A stretch of DNA of 64,000 nt from G965222335 sp965222335 (GCA_965222335.1 OZ244944.1:310001-374000); one strand, 5' to 3'. Positions 1 through 9,084 are shown, counted from the first letter of the stretch. Numbers and translations are program-made. Notes: generated by a model from the letters alone, not told the origin.

Positions 1-244
1 AACTGGCGCGCAGGAAATCCTCCGGCTGCAGCTGCTGTGCACTCCTGAACACGAGAAACCCGCGGTTGGCCATTTCGCGCTCAAGCGCCTCGACAAGCTC
101 GGCGGGAGGCGGTGCGCCGACACCCAGATCGACACCCTGTACCGTCGCGCCGATTGGCTGCAGGGGCGCAATGCTGCCACCATGGCGCTCGATAATAGCG
201 ACGCGCGCTGGGTCAAGGGCCGCGATCCTGGAATGCATATCCAT
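1..244 (-). CDS. TauD/TfdA-family dioxygenase, N-terminal part (cut by window edge)
   Basis: The first 81 codons of a minus-strand gene run off the left edge. The readable protein has the N-terminal pattern of Fe(II)/2-oxoglutarate-dependent TauD/TfdA dioxygenases: a PLQPIGATVQGVDLG stretch (residues about 27-41), then an EMANRGFLVFRSAQQLQPEDF stretch corresponding to the conserved 'hxxxVFRxQxLTPEDF' region. The metal-binding HxD and distal His lie outside the window, so catalytic competence cannot be judged. Two ATGs two codons apart (244 and 238) are possible starts; neither has a strong ribosome site. The substrate is unknown. The neighbouring SDR dehydrogenases would suit a small catabolic cluster, but that is inference. 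Confidence 0.7.
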   Translation of the reverse strand, partial: MDMHSRIAALDPARVAIIERHGGSIAPLQPIGATVQGVDLGVGAPPPAELVEALEREMANRGFLVFRSAQQLQPEDFLRAS

Positions 245-301
245 CCCGGCAGCCTACCTGCCATGAACAATGATGCAAGCGCACAACAAAGGGGGCCCAA
301 A

Positions 302-350
302 AAAAGGGGTCAGACCCCATTTATTCGATAAATGGGGTCTGACCCCTTTT
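302..350. repeat. Perfect 22-bp inverted repeat of the GGGGTCAGACCCC family
   Basis: Two head-to-head copies of the palindromic unit AAAAGGGGTCAGACCCC form perfect 22-bp arms (302-323 and 329-350) around a 5-nt loop. The structure lies between the dioxygenase start and the 3' end of the SDR gene at 367. It belongs to the family found near the RAYT at 3969-4673 and at 11.5 and 13.9 kb. It could terminate transcription or be a REP-like mobile relic. Confidence 0.9.
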
Positions 351-366
351 CTTACCCCTTTTTGTT

Positions 367-1128
367 TCAGCCGCGCACGGCCGCGCCGCCGTCGACCGAG
401 AGGACCTGGCCGGTAATAAACGAGGCCCGGTCGCTCGAGAGGAACAGGACAGCCTCGGCAATCTCCGCCGGCTCGCCCAAGCGCTTCATCACCGCGACCT
501 TCTTCAGGCCATCGGCAACGTGGGGTTGCTCCTCAAACAGCTTCTCCAGCCCGGGCGTGCGAATCACACCGGGGGACACCGCATTGATACGAATCCCCTT
601 GGAACCGTATTCGGCCGCAGAACTTTGCGTGAGGACATTTACGCCCCCCTTGGCGGCTGCATAGGCGGTGTTGAAGGCCTGCCCCCTCAATGAGGCGTTA
701 GACGAGATATTCACAATCGCGCCGCCTCCGTTAGCGAGCATGGCAGGTATTTCATACTTCATGCACAGCCAGGTGTTGGTGAGACACATCTCCAGCGTTT
801 GCTCAAAAACGTCACGCCCATATTCATGGATCGGCCCGGAACCACGGCTGAGCGCCGCACTGTTACAGGCGATATCCAGGCGGCCATAATGTGTAACCGC
901 GGTCTCTACCATGGCTTTGACGGATTCTTCCTTGCTGACGTCACCAAACTGGAACAGGGCGTCACCGCCTGCCTTCGAAATTATTTCCACCGTTTCCCGG
1001 CCCGCGTCTTCATTGAAGTCGGCCACCAGGACCCTGGCGCCCTCGCTGGCGTAAGCCTCGGCGATCGCCCGTCCGATACCCTGCCCTGCCCCGGTGACGA
1101 TGCCTACCTTGTTATCCAGTAATCCCAT
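367..1128 (-). CDS. SDR-family NAD(P)-dependent oxidoreductase
   Basis: A 253-residue classical short-chain dehydrogenase/reductase, full family length. It shows the Rossmann TGAGQGIG motif (residues 12-19), a CNSAA variant of the usual NNAG motif, the active-site serine in NISSN and the catalytic YAAAK. The C-terminus carries the family's typical SFITGQVLSVDGG ending. An acidic residue at the end of beta-2 (VADFN) suggests NAD(H) preference; this is inferred. The substrate cannot be told from sequence. A second SDR gene lies upstream on the same strand, so the two may serve one pathway with the partial dioxygenase. The ATG start matches the usual SDR N-terminus. Confidence 0.9.
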   Translation of the reverse strand: MGLLDNKVGIVTGAGQGIGRAIAEAYASEGARVLVADFNEDAGRETVEIISKAGGDALFQFGDVSKEESVKAMVETAVTHYGRLDIACNSAALSRGSGPIHEYGRDVFEQTLEMCLTNTWLCMKYEIPAMLANGGGAIVNISSNASLRGQAFNTAYAAAKGGVNVLTQSSAAEYGSKGIRINAVSPGVIRTPGLEKLFEEQPHVADGLKKVAVMKRLGEPAEIAEAVLFLSSDRASFITGQVLSVDGGAAVRG

Positions 1129-1315
1129 CTTCCTGCCCCTGACTGTCTCTGCTTTGACGGGCTACTCTAATCGCGTGGTCGGTGATGGCAATCCCGCAAG
1201 CCAGAAAGCGGCGGCCAGTCAAATTTCTTGGCCAACTTATTGGTTTGCGGTGGAAGCTGAACCGGCGTGCGAGTGACCTGGACCCGCGGCGCAATAGTAA
1301 ATCCCGTCAAGCGGG

Positions 1316-2092
1316 CTATTCGGGCTTCCAGGGCACACCGTTGATATGCCCTCCGCCATCGACGAACAGCGTGTTGCCCGTCATGTAGCGCGCACCCTCA
1401 CTGGCCAGGAACATCACCACCGGCGCTATGTCACGATCCGGGTCGCCACTGTAACCCATGGGAATCAGCTTGTTGATCTGCTCAATCATCTGCGGCGCGT
1501 GCGCCTCCATCATCTTGAACGCCGAGGTAGCAGCGCCGGGACACACCGCATTCACGGTAACTCCGTCCCTGCCCCATTCCACAGCCGCCGTGCGCGTCAG
1601 CGTGCGCAGTGCCTCCTTCGCGCAGTTGTAATCCACCGTACCCGCGTGTGCGTTGACGCCATTCAGCGAACAGAGATTGATAATGCGCCCCCACTGCCGC
1701 CGCGCCATGCCAGGGTAAACGGCCCGCATGGCGGTGAGCGCTGCCCCGAATCCCGCATCCATCGCCCGCCACACCCTATCCACGGGTACATCCGCTACAC
1801 CGACCAGCGACTCCCCCGTGGGATAGGCATTGTTCACCAGCACATCAACCTGGCCAAGCTGCTGCAGCGCCACGGAGGTCATCGCGGCGACGCTCTCCGC
1901 TTGCGTCACATCAGTTTCAATAAAGAGCCCCTCTCCGCCAAGCTCGAACAGCGACTCAGCCACTGCTGCGCCCTTGTCGCGATCAATTTCCGCGATCACA
2001 ACGCGCATGCCGTGACGCGCGAATTCACGCGCGATCGCGGCCCCGATGCCATCGCCGCCGCCGGTCACAATAGCCGTTGTCGGGTAATGCAT
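1316..2092 (-). CDS. SDR-family oxidoreductase (second copy)
   Basis: A 258-residue classical SDR with TGGGDGIG at the nucleotide-binding turn, NNAYP in place of NNAG, a serine in NLCSLNG and the catalytic YNCAK. The ending GNTLFVDGGGH is typical. I chose the ATG at 2092 because GGAG lies about nine bases before it and the Rossmann strand starts at once; a longer form from an upstream TTG would add 19 unrelated residues. It is clearly diverged from the SDR at 367-1128, so it is a paralogue and not a recent duplicate. It is transcribed divergently from the ilvD-type gene at 2260. Substrate unknown. Confidence 0.88.
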   Translation of the reverse strand: MHYPTTAIVTGGGDGIGAAIAREFARHGMRVVIAEIDRDKGAAVAESLFELGGEGLFIETDVTQAESVAAMTSVALQQLGQVDVLVNNAYPTGESLVGVADVPVDRVWRAMDAGFGAALTAMRAVYPGMARRQWGRIINLCSLNGVNAHAGTVDYNCAKEALRTLTRTAAVEWGRDGVTVNAVCPGAATSAFKMMEAHAPQMIEQINKLIPMGYSGDPDRDIAPVVMFLASEGARYMTGNTLFVDGGGHINGVPWKPE

Positions 2093-2259
2093 ATTAATAG
2101 TCTCCAGTTCCTGGACGGTCAGTCTGGCGTAATCATCAGGGCTAGGCAACGCCAGCTGATGACGACCGCAGCGTGCAATGTCGCCAATTATGGCAGCCGG
2201 CGCTTTATCTTGATCCCCCGCCTGCCGTATCCTTGTCGCCTTGGTTTGGAGAGTCCCCT

Positions 2260-3954
2260 ATGTCCGAAAAGCAATCAGAACATAAACGTCCCTACAGCAG
2301 TGAACTGGTCGATGGCGTGCGCAAGGCGCCCGGCCGCGCGATGCTCCGTGCCACCGGTTTCACCGACGAGGACTTCAATAAGCCGCAGATTGGCATTGCC
2401 TCAACCTGGAGCATGGTCACGCCCTGTAACATGCATATCGACCAGCTAGCCGACCTGGCTTGCCGTGGCGCCGATGGCGCGGGTGGCAAGGGCGTCATCT
2501 TCAACACCATTACCATCTCTGATGGGATCGCCAACGGCTATGAGGGCATGAAGTACTCGCTGGTTTCTCGCGAGGTGATCGCAGACTCTATTGAGACAGT
2601 TGCGGGCTGTGAAGCCTTCGACGGGCTGGTCACCATTGGCGGCTGCGACAAGAACATGCCCGGTTGCCTGATCGCCATGGCACGCCTGAATCGGCCCTCG
2701 GTGTTTGTTTACGGTGGCACCATCAAACCGGGCAAGGGCCACACAGACATCATTTCAGTATTCGAGGCGGTCGGCGCCCACGCCAAGGGCGATATGGAGT
2801 TGATTGAAGTCGAACAGGTGGAAAAGGAGGCGATTCCTGGCCCGGGCTCCTGCGGCGGCATGTACACGGCCAACACCATGGCGTCTGCGATAGAGGCGCT
2901 GGGCATGAGCCTGCCCGGCAGCAGCGCACAGGATGCGGTGTCTGACAGCAAACAGGCGGACTGCGAGGCAGCCGGAGCGGCCGTCGTGAGGTTAATCGAC
3001 CAGGACCTCAGGCCGCGGGACATCATGACGCGTGAGGCCTTCGAAAACGCCATCACCGTGGTTATCGCTCTCGGTGGCTCGACCAACGCGGTCCTGCACC
3101 TGCTGGCCATGGCGAATGCCATGGAGGTCGAGCTGACCATTGACGACTTCACCCGCATCGGCAGGCGGGTCCCGGTGGTCGCGGACCTCCGCCCGTCCGG
3201 CCAGTTCATGATGTCCGAGCTGGTGGAAATCGGCGGCATTAGGCCACTGATGCGGCGCCTCCTGGATGCCGGGTTGTTGCACGGCGACTGCCTGACGGTT
3301 ACCGGCAACACTCTGGCAGAGGATTTGTCAGATACCCCGGACTACCCGGAGAACCAGAAAATCATCCTGCCCCTCGACAAGCCACTGAAGAAGGATAGCC
3401 ACCTGCGCATCCTGCGTGGCAACCTCGCCCCCACCGGGGCCGTCGCCAAGATCACGGGCAAGGAAGGACTCTCTTTCACCGGCAAGGCCCGCGTGTTCGA
3501 ATCCGAGGAAGAGACACTTGACCGTATCCTCGATGGGACCGTGCAGGCCGGAGACGTTATCGTCATCCGCTACGAGGGACCCAAGGGCGGACCGGGCATG
3601 CGCGAGATGCTGGCCCCCACCTCGGCGATCATGGGTCGCGGCCTGGGCCAGGATGTCGCCCTGATTACCGACGGGCGCTTCTCAGGCGGCAGCCACGGCT
3701 TCGTGGTGGGGCACATCACACCGGAGGCGATGGATGGTGGCCCACTGGCCCTGGTCAGCGATGGCGATCAGATCACCATCGACGCCGAAAAAGACGAGAT
3801 CACCCTGCATGTCGATGAGGCAGAGCTGAATGCTCGCCGGGCGGCCTGGCAGCGTCCCCCGCAAAAATATAAACGCGGCGCCCTGTCGAAATACGCGCGC
3901 CTGGTCGGCTCCGCGTCTGAAGGCGCGGTAACTGACACACCCGTAGACGACTGA
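2260..3954 (+). CDS. ilvD: Dihydroxy-acid dehydratase (IlvD/Edd family)
   Basis: A 564-residue Fe-S dehydratase. Dihydroxy-acid dehydratase converts 2,3-dihydroxyisovalerate and 2,3-dihydroxy-3-methylvalerate to the 2-oxo acids of valine, leucine and isoleucine synthesis. Visible family features are the cluster cysteines in GGCDKNMPGC and PGSCGGMYTANTM, the IALGGSTN motif and the C-terminal RFSGGSHGFVVGHI block. TTGGAG precedes the ATG at 2260. Length and motifs fit the shorter, [2Fe-2S]-type IlvD. Related sugar-acid dehydratases (EDD, xylonate) share these motifs, and the SDR neighbours leave a catabolic role possible. The TGA stop lies in a hairpin formed with the repeat at 3951-3981. Confidence 0.88.
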   Translation: MSEKQSEHKRPYSSELVDGVRKAPGRAMLRATGFTDEDFNKPQIGIASTWSMVTPCNMHIDQLADLACRGADGAGGKGVIFNTITISDGIANGYEGMKYSLVSREVIADSIETVAGCEAFDGLVTIGGCDKNMPGCLIAMARLNRPSVFVYGGTIKPGKGHTDIISVFEAVGAHAKGDMELIEVEQVEKEAIPGPGSCGGMYTANTMASAIEALGMSLPGSSAQDAVSDSKQADCEAAGAAVVRLIDQDLRPRDIMTREAFENAITVVIALGGSTNAVLHLLAMANAMEVELTIDDFTRIGRRVPVVADLRPSGQFMMSELVEIGGIRPLMRRLLDAGLLHGDCLTVTGNTLAEDLSDTPDYPENQKIILPLDKPLKKDSHLRILRGNLAPTGAVAKITGKEGLSFTGKARVFESEEETLDRILDGTVQAGDVIVIRYEGPKGGPGMREMLAPTSAIMGRGLGQDVALITDGRFSGGSHGFVVGHITPEAMDGGPLALVSDGDQITIDAEKDEITLHVDEAELNARRAAWQRPPQKYKRGALSKYARLVGSASEGAVTDTPVDD

Positions 3955-3981
3955 CCCCAAAAAAGGGGTCAGATCCCTTTT
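3951..3981. repeat. GGGGTCAGATCCC repeat joining the ilvD and RAYT stop codons
   Basis: CTGACCCC (3951-3958) pairs with GGGGTCAG (3965-3972) across six A residues, and a repeat unit continues to 3981. The ilvD TGA (3952-3954) and, on the other strand, the RAYT TGA (3969-3971) both lie inside it. It is one of two repeat clusters that flank the transposase gene. Confidence 0.85.
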
Positions 3982-4673
3982 CTGCCTCCTCGCCTTGGCG
4001 GCCTCCCCGGCCCGGCATTACCCACAGACACCGCGAGTTGTGACTCGATAGTGGCAACAAAACGGGCGCTCCCCAGCGGTTTGCCGGAATTGACATGTCC
4101 GCGTATAGCGTCAATCTCGGCGCTCGGGGGCTCGTGCTCGAAGACCCGTCTGTAAGCCGCCCTCCTCGCTTTAGGTGTGTTGCCCAGAGCCGAGTACTCG
4201 GCGTGGGGTGTAAGCAATGGATTTTCCGTGCCCCACGCGTTGAAACGGTGACCGGACCAGGGATAGTCACCTGGGTTACCCACCATCGCCGCGCGGACCG
4301 GATTCAATTCAATGTAGCGGTAGCATGCCAATAGGTAGGCCGAGCTATCTATATTACTGGCTCTGAACCTTCCCTCCCACAATGTTCCACTACGCCCGTA
4401 CTTTTTGTTGATATACGGCACGTAGCGGCGTCCGATGTACTGCATGAACTGGCTCACCGACGCTTTGTGCGATGGCGTCACCAGCAGATGCACATGATTG
4501 GTCATCAGCACATAGGTGTGTATCAGGCAGGCATGCCGCTCAGCGCCCTCGGCCATGTCGGCAAGGTACCTGCGGTAGTCAGGCGTATTGAAAAATACTC
4601 GCTGGCGGTCATTCCCCCGATGAATGACATGTACAGGAACACCGGCGACGAAAAATCGAGGTTTGCGCGGCAC
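3969..4673 (-). CDS. REP-associated tyrosine transposase (RAYT, Y1/HUH family)
   Basis: About 234 residues. RAYTs are single-copy IS200/IS605-like HUH nucleases thought to mobilise short REP palindromes. The N-terminus VPRKPRFFVAGVPVHVIHRGN is the family's usual opening. The HUH histidines are in MTNHVHLLV, and YIGRRYVPYIN is the helix expected to hold the catalytic tyrosine. WEGRFRAS and YIELNPVRA are further RAYT signatures. I prefer the GTG at 4673 because AAGGA lies eight bases upstream and the protein then begins at the conserved motif; an ATG at 4691 adds six residues. The last codons (RKGI-stop) are supplied by the GGGGTCAG repeat, and further copies lie just upstream (4787-4856). Confidence 0.9.
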   Translation of the reverse strand: MPRKPRFFVAGVPVHVIHRGNDRQRVFFNTPDYRRYLADMAEGAERHACLIHTYVLMTNHVHLLVTPSHKASVSQFMQYIGRRYVPYINKKYGRSGTLWEGRFRASNIDSSAYLLACYRYIELNPVRAAMVGNPGDYPWSGHRFNAWGTENPLLTPHAEYSALGNTPKARRAAYRRVFEHEPPSAEIDAIRGHVNSGKPLGSARFVATIESQLAVSVGNAGPGRPPRRGGRKGI

Positions 4674-4786
4674 TCGGAAGCATCCTTGCATAGCCTTGCC
4701 AGCGAATATTCTAAGCTGCCAGGCACAGTCGTTGACACGTCAAAAGCGGTTGGTGGTCATGCCCCGGAGCGAAAGTGGGCTTCGCG

Positions 4787-4856
4787 AAAAAAAGGGGTCT
4801 GACCCCTTTTACTCGAGGAACGAAGGGAACAAGAATAAGGGGTCTGACCCCTTTTT
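4787..4856. repeat. Two GGGGTCTGACCCC palindromes upstream of the RAYT gene
   Basis: Two copies of AAGGGGTCTGACCCCTTTT lie at about 4789-4810 and 4837-4856, 26 bases apart. With the copy at the RAYT 3' end they bracket the transposase, the arrangement expected of a RAYT and its cognate REP-like targets. Confidence 0.88.
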
Positions 4857-5233
4857 GTGTTTTTAGAATAGTTTGCACATAAAGGGCATGCTGTTTACGC
4901 CTAATCAGTCTTACCAGCCTGATGTTTTGTAAAAGCAAGTCTTTCGGAGGCCGGTTTTGACGATTATGGAGCGTTTTTTAGTTTTATTATCTATAAAAAA
5001 GTATTTGGATAAGCCTTGGCGGTATTAAAAGACAAGTGCATGGCGACCTGGCGGCGCTTCGTCATGATTATGTTCAGGTGAGTGCTATACTCAGCGAAAA
5101 TAACAGTCAGGAAGCTGCCCGCGTTACTTGACAGTTCCTGCCCGAGAATCGTTGAACACGCGCCGAGGATCGCAGTAGCGGCCCGCGCCACCGCCGACAC
5201 GGTCACAGGCGAGTTCAACCGGAGGGCCGTAAA
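4857..5233. other. Intergenic region without a recognisable gene
   Basis: This is 377 bases, AT-rich at its left end (poly-A/T stretches near 4975-5010). I see no convincing coding region. It must hold the promoter of the membrane protein gene at 5234, whose ATG follows GGAGG with an eight-base spacer. I could not choose a -35/-10 pair with confidence. Confidence 0.5.
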
Positions 5234-5788
5234 ATGAAGCGCCATTACTACATCAGCGACGATCTGGACGACCTCGAGCAGGTTGAGCTGGAATTGGAGC
5301 AAGCCGGCATAACCACGCCGCAGATCCACGTCCTTAGCGAAGACGACGCCGGCGTTGAAATACGCCACCTGCACCAGGTGGAAGCCGTGCTCAAGAAAGA
5401 CGTGGTCCACAGTACCGAACTGGGCGCCGTAATCGGCGTCATCGCCGCGGCCGCCGTCTTACTGCTGTTCTGGATTTCCGGCCTGACCGAGAGCTATACC
5501 TGGGTCCCGGCTATTTTCCTGGCCGTGGTCGTGCTCGGTTTTTGCACCTGGGAGGGCGGCCTGATCGGGATCGGTGAGCCCAACGTCGACTTCAAGCGCT
5601 TCCAGGACGACCTCGACGCCGGGAGGCACATACTCTTTGTCGACGTGCACAGCGAACAGGAGAACGCGCTACAAACGGTGATGCGCAACCATCCAAAACT
5701 GGACCATGCGGGAGATGGCTCCTCTGCACCCAGCTGGTTTGTCTCGCTGCAGCAGAAATGGGCTGAATTCATGCGCGTTGCGCCATGA
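5234..5788 (+). CDS. Conserved hypothetical membrane protein with two transmembrane helices
   Basis: A 184-residue protein. The first 65 residues are soluble and acidic (SDDLDDLEQVELELEQAG). Two hydrophobic helices follow, at about 63-82 (LGAVIGVIAAAAVLLLFWISG) and 90-106, joined by a short loop. A soluble C-terminal part contains HILFVDVHSEQENAL. I recall similar small proteins in marine gammaproteobacteria annotated only as hypothetical or transporter-like, and I assign no function. GGAGG precedes the ATG. It lies 150 bases upstream of, and codirectional with, the cytochrome oxidase operon, so a link to respiration or membrane stress is possible but unproven. Confidence 0.75.
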   Translation: MKRHYYISDDLDDLEQVELELEQAGITTPQIHVLSEDDAGVEIRHLHQVEAVLKKDVVHSTELGAVIGVIAAAAVLLLFWISGLTESYTWVPAIFLAVVVLGFCTWEGGLIGIGEPNVDFKRFQDDLDAGRHILFVDVHSEQENALQTVMRNHPKLDHAGDGSSAPSWFVSLQQKWAEFMRVAP

Positions 5789-5938
5789 CGTAAGTAAAAC
5801 AGGCCCCGCGCAAAGATATAACAAGCGGGGGCACTGGCGAACAATGATGTAGCCTGCGCTGGCCGAGACGCCATAGCCGCGGGCATAGATTCAGCAACAC
5901 CGTAGAACAACGCATTAGAACAGTTGAACGGAGCTGCT

Positions 5939-7291
5939 ATGAAACTGGTCGTAGTCCTGATCGTGCTCGTCCTCGGGTCACTGGTGTTCCACTGGTGGAG
6001 CCCCTGGTGGTTTACGCCGCTCGCCTCCAACTGGAGCCCGATCGATACCACTATCGACATCACGTTCTGGATCACCGGCGCGGTATTCATCGCTGTCAAT
6101 CTGTTCATGGCCTACGCCATCTTCCGCTACCGCCACAAGGCCACCCAGCGGGCGCACTACGAACCCGAGAACAAACGCCTTGAGACCTGGCTGACCGCAA
6201 TAACCGCGATAGGCGTGGCAGCCATGTTGGCGCCCGGCCTGGCGGTGTGGGCTGACTTCACCAGCGTTCCAGAGGAAGCGGACGTGGTCGAAGTCCTGGG
6301 CGAGCAGTGGCAATGGAGCTACCGCTTCCCCGGACCGGATGGCGTGCTTGGAGAAGTCGCGGCACACCACATGGGGCCGGATAACCCCTTTGGCATGAAT
6401 CCCGCAGACCCGAATGGCAGGGACGACATTCTGGTCCGCGACAACGAACTACACCTGCCGGTGGACCGGCCGGTGAAGCTGCTGCTGCGCTCCAAGGACG
6501 TACTCCACAATTTTGCCGTACCCCAGTTCCGGGTCAAGATGGACCTGGTCCCCGGGTCGGTGAGCTATGTCTGGTTTACCCCCACACGCACAGGAAATTA
6601 CGACGTCCTGTGCATGGAGTTGTGCGGGATCGCGCACTACGCGATGCGCGGGCGTGTTGTGGTGGACAGCGCGGACGGGTTCGAATCCTGGTTGGGTCAG
6701 CACTCAAGCTGGGCCGACATCAGCAGTCAGCCGCCGGGTGATCCCGCGGCAGGCAAGGCTCACTACGCCACCTGTTCGGCCTGTCACGGCGCCGACGGCG
6801 CGGGTAACCAGGCCATGAACGCGCCCGCGCTCGCCGGCCTGGAGGGCTGGTACGTGGAGCGCCAGATGCGCTATTTCCAGCAGGGCATCCGGGGCGCCCA
6901 CGAGAAGGACACCTACGGTCAGCAAATGGCGCCCATGGCCAGAACAGTGGCCTCGGAACAGGCACTGCGTGACCTGGTCGCCTACGTGGAGAGCCTGCCC
7001 GCGAATAATATCGAGGACACCGTGAGCGGTAACAGCAGCCGCGGCAAGTCCCACTTCAATACCTGCGGCGCCTGCCACGGTAGCCGCGGCCAGGGTAATT
7101 ACGCGCTGCAGGCACCCCGGCTGGCGGGAATGCAGGACTGGTACCTCAAGCGCCAACTGCATAATTTCAGGCAGGGCATCCGCGGTACCCACGCAGACGA
7201 TAACTACGGTCACCAGATGGTCCTGATGGCCCGCTCACTGCAAAACGAACAATCCATTGACGACTTACTGTCCTATGTGAACACCCTCTGA
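5939..7291 (+). CDS. coxB: Cytochrome c oxidase subunit II with two fused cytochrome c domains
   Basis: A 450-residue CuA subunit. An N-terminal membrane segment is followed by a second helix (residues about 35-65), then the cupredoxin domain with the CuA ligands in CMELCGIAHYAM. After residue about 260 there are two class I cytochrome c domains, with haem motifs CSACH and CGACH and nearly parallel sequences (GxYALQAPRLAGMQDWYLKRQ in the second). The usual caa3 subunit II has one such domain at most, so the tandem pair is notable; it may wire the oxidase directly to its donor. GGAG precedes the ATG at 5939. It is the first gene of the coxB-coxA-COX3-COX3-COX4-sco run, 29 bases before coxA. 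Confidence 0.92.
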   Translation: MKLVVVLIVLVLGSLVFHWWSPWWFTPLASNWSPIDTTIDITFWITGAVFIAVNLFMAYAIFRYRHKATQRAHYEPENKRLETWLTAITAIGVAAMLAPGLAVWADFTSVPEEADVVEVLGEQWQWSYRFPGPDGVLGEVAAHHMGPDNPFGMNPADPNGRDDILVRDNELHLPVDRPVKLLLRSKDVLHNFAVPQFRVKMDLVPGSVSYVWFTPTRTGNYDVLCMELCGIAHYAMRGRVVVDSADGFESWLGQHSSWADISSQPPGDPAAGKAHYATCSACHGADGAGNQAMNAPALAGLEGWYVERQMRYFQQGIRGAHEKDTYGQQMAPMARTVASEQALRDLVAYVESLPANNIEDTVSGNSSRGKSHFNTCGACHGSRGQGNYALQAPRLAGMQDWYLKRQLHNFRQGIRGTHADDNYGHQMVLMARSLQNEQSIDDLLSYVNTL

Positions 7292-7320
7292 CAGAGGGGG
7301 TCACCAGGCGGGGAGAGGTG

Positions 7321-9084
7321 ATGCAACACACTGCAATAGCCGACCAGACCGCGCATCTGCATGATCCGCAGAGCTTCATTACACGCTACATATGGAGCCA
7401 GGATCACAAGGTGATTGCTATTCAGTATGGCCTAACTGCCATATTTGTCGGCCTGGTGGCGCTGGTGCTTTCTGGCCTGATGCGGCTGCAACTCGGCTTC
7501 CCCGACACCTTTGACTTCATCACGCCGGGCGCCTATCTGCAGTTCGTCACCATGCACGGAATGATCATGGTGATCTATCTGCTGACCGCGCTGCTCCTGG
7601 GTGGCTTCGGGAACTACCTGATCCCGCTCATGATTGGTACGCGGGACATGGTTTTCCCCTACTTGAATATGCTCAGCTTCTGGATGTACCTGCTGTCGGT
7701 GATCATCCTGCTGAGCAGCTTCTTCGTCCCGGGCGGCCCAACCGGCGCCGGCTGGACCCTGTACCCACCACAGGCCATTCTCCAGGGCACGCCGGGCTAC
7801 GACTGGGGCATCATCCTGATGCTGGTATCGCTCGCGGTGTTCATCGTGGCATTCACCATGGGCGGGCTGAACTATGTCACCACGGTGCTGCAGGCCCGCA
7901 CCCACGGCATGACCCTGATGCGCATGCCCCTGACAATCTGGGGAATCTTTACCGCCACCATCCTGGGCCTGCTCGCGTTTCCGGCCCTGCTGGTGAGCGC
8001 GATCATGATGCTTCTGGACAAGGTAATAGGCACCAGCTTCTTCATGCCGGCACTGGTGTCGATGGGCGAAACGCTGGATTACACCGGTGGCAGCCCGGTA
8101 CTGTTCCAACACCTGTTCTGGTTCTTCGGCCACCCGGAAGTCTACATCGTCGCCCTGCCCGCCTTCGGCATGGTGTCTGACGTGCTCGCCACTCACGCGC
8201 GCAAGAACATCTTTGGCTATCGCATGATGGTCTGGGCCATCGTCGCCATCGGCGGCCTGAGCTTTGTAGTCTGGGCCCACCATATGTATGTGAGCGGGAT
8301 GCACCCGGCATTTGGTTTCTTCTTTGCCACCACGACGCTGATCATCGCGGTACCCACGGCGATCAAGGTGTACAACTGGGTCCTTACCCTCTGGCGCGGC
8401 AATATTCACCTGCGCGTACCCATGCTGTTTGCGATCGGCTTTATCTTTACCTTCGTGCATGGCGGCCTGACCGGCCTGTTCCTGGGTAACGTCATCATCG
8501 ACGTCCCGCTTTCGGACACGTACTTCGTGGTCGCGCATTTCCATATGGTGATGGGTGTGTCGCCGATTATGGTCCTGTTTGCCGCAATCTATCACTGGTA
8601 CCCACTGATGACCGGACGGATGCTGAATGAGACCCTCGGCAAGGCGCACTTCTGGCTCACCTTCCTGGGCACCTACGCCATCTACCTGCCCATGCATTAC
8701 CTGGGCTTCCTCGGTGTGCCGCGACGCTACTTCGCCATGGGGAGCACGGACTTTATTCCCGAGTCAGCGCTTTCGCTGAATGCCTCGATCACGGTCTCTG
8801 CCCTGATTGTCGGCCTCAGCCAGCTGATCTTCCTGTTTAACGTGTTCTGGAGCCTGCGCCGCGGAGAGAAGGCCGGTCACAACCCCTGGGGCGCTACCAG
8901 CCTGGAATGGCAAACCCCGGACGTGCCGCCACGCCACGGCAACTGGGGTGCGCAACTGCCGCAAGTACACCGCTGGGCCTACGATTTCAGTGTGCCCGGC
9001 GCGGCAGAGGATTTTATTCCGCAAAACCACCCGGTGAGCGACGCTGAGCGCAGCAATGCAGCACGGGAAGGAGGTCCGGCATGA
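7321..9084 (+). CDS. coxA: Cytochrome c oxidase subunit I
   Basis: A 587-residue haem-copper oxidase core that reduces O2 to water and pumps protons. It has about 12 membrane helices. Visible ligands are the low-spin haem histidine in MHGMIMVIYLL, the CuB His-Tyr pair in GHPEVYIVALPAFG, the CuB histidines in WAHHMYVSGMHP, and the haem a3/a histidines in VAHFHMVMG. These place it in the A-type family. The start could be the GTG at 7318 or the ATG at 7321; GGGGAG precedes both and I use the ATG. Its stop overlaps the start of the following subunit III gene by four bases, which suggests translational coupling. Confidence 0.95.
   Translation: MQHTAIADQTAHLHDPQSFITRYIWSQDHKVIAIQYGLTAIFVGLVALVLSGLMRLQLGFPDTFDFITPGAYLQFVTMHGMIMVIYLLTALLLGGFGNYLIPLMIGTRDMVFPYLNMLSFWMYLLSVIILLSSFFVPGGPTGAGWTLYPPQAILQGTPGYDWGIILMLVSLAVFIVAFTMGGLNYVTTVLQARTHGMTLMRMPLTIWGIFTATILGLLAFPALLVSAIMMLLDKVIGTSFFMPALVSMGETLDYTGGSPVLFQHLFWFFGHPEVYIVALPAFGMVSDVLATHARKNIFGYRMMVWAIVAIGGLSFVVWAHHMYVSGMHPAFGFFFATTTLIIAVPTAIKVYNWVLTLWRGNIHLRVPMLFAIGFIFTFVHGGLTGLFLGNVIIDVPLSDTYFVVAHFHMVMGVSPIMVLFAAIYHWYPLMTGRMLNETLGKAHFWLTFLGTYAIYLPMHYLGFLGVPRRYFAMGSTDFIPESALSLNASITVSALIVGLSQLIFLFNVFWSLRRGEKAGHNPWGATSLEWQTPDVPPRHGNWGAQLPQVHRWAYDFSVPGAAEDFIPQNHPVSDAERSNAAREGGPA

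Noticed and set aside
7432..8697. A 421-codon reading frame on the minus strand inside coxA
   Set aside because: It is antisense to a well-supported gene, has a His/Gln/Asp-rich low-complexity composition caused by GC-rich complement reading, and has no recognisable domain.
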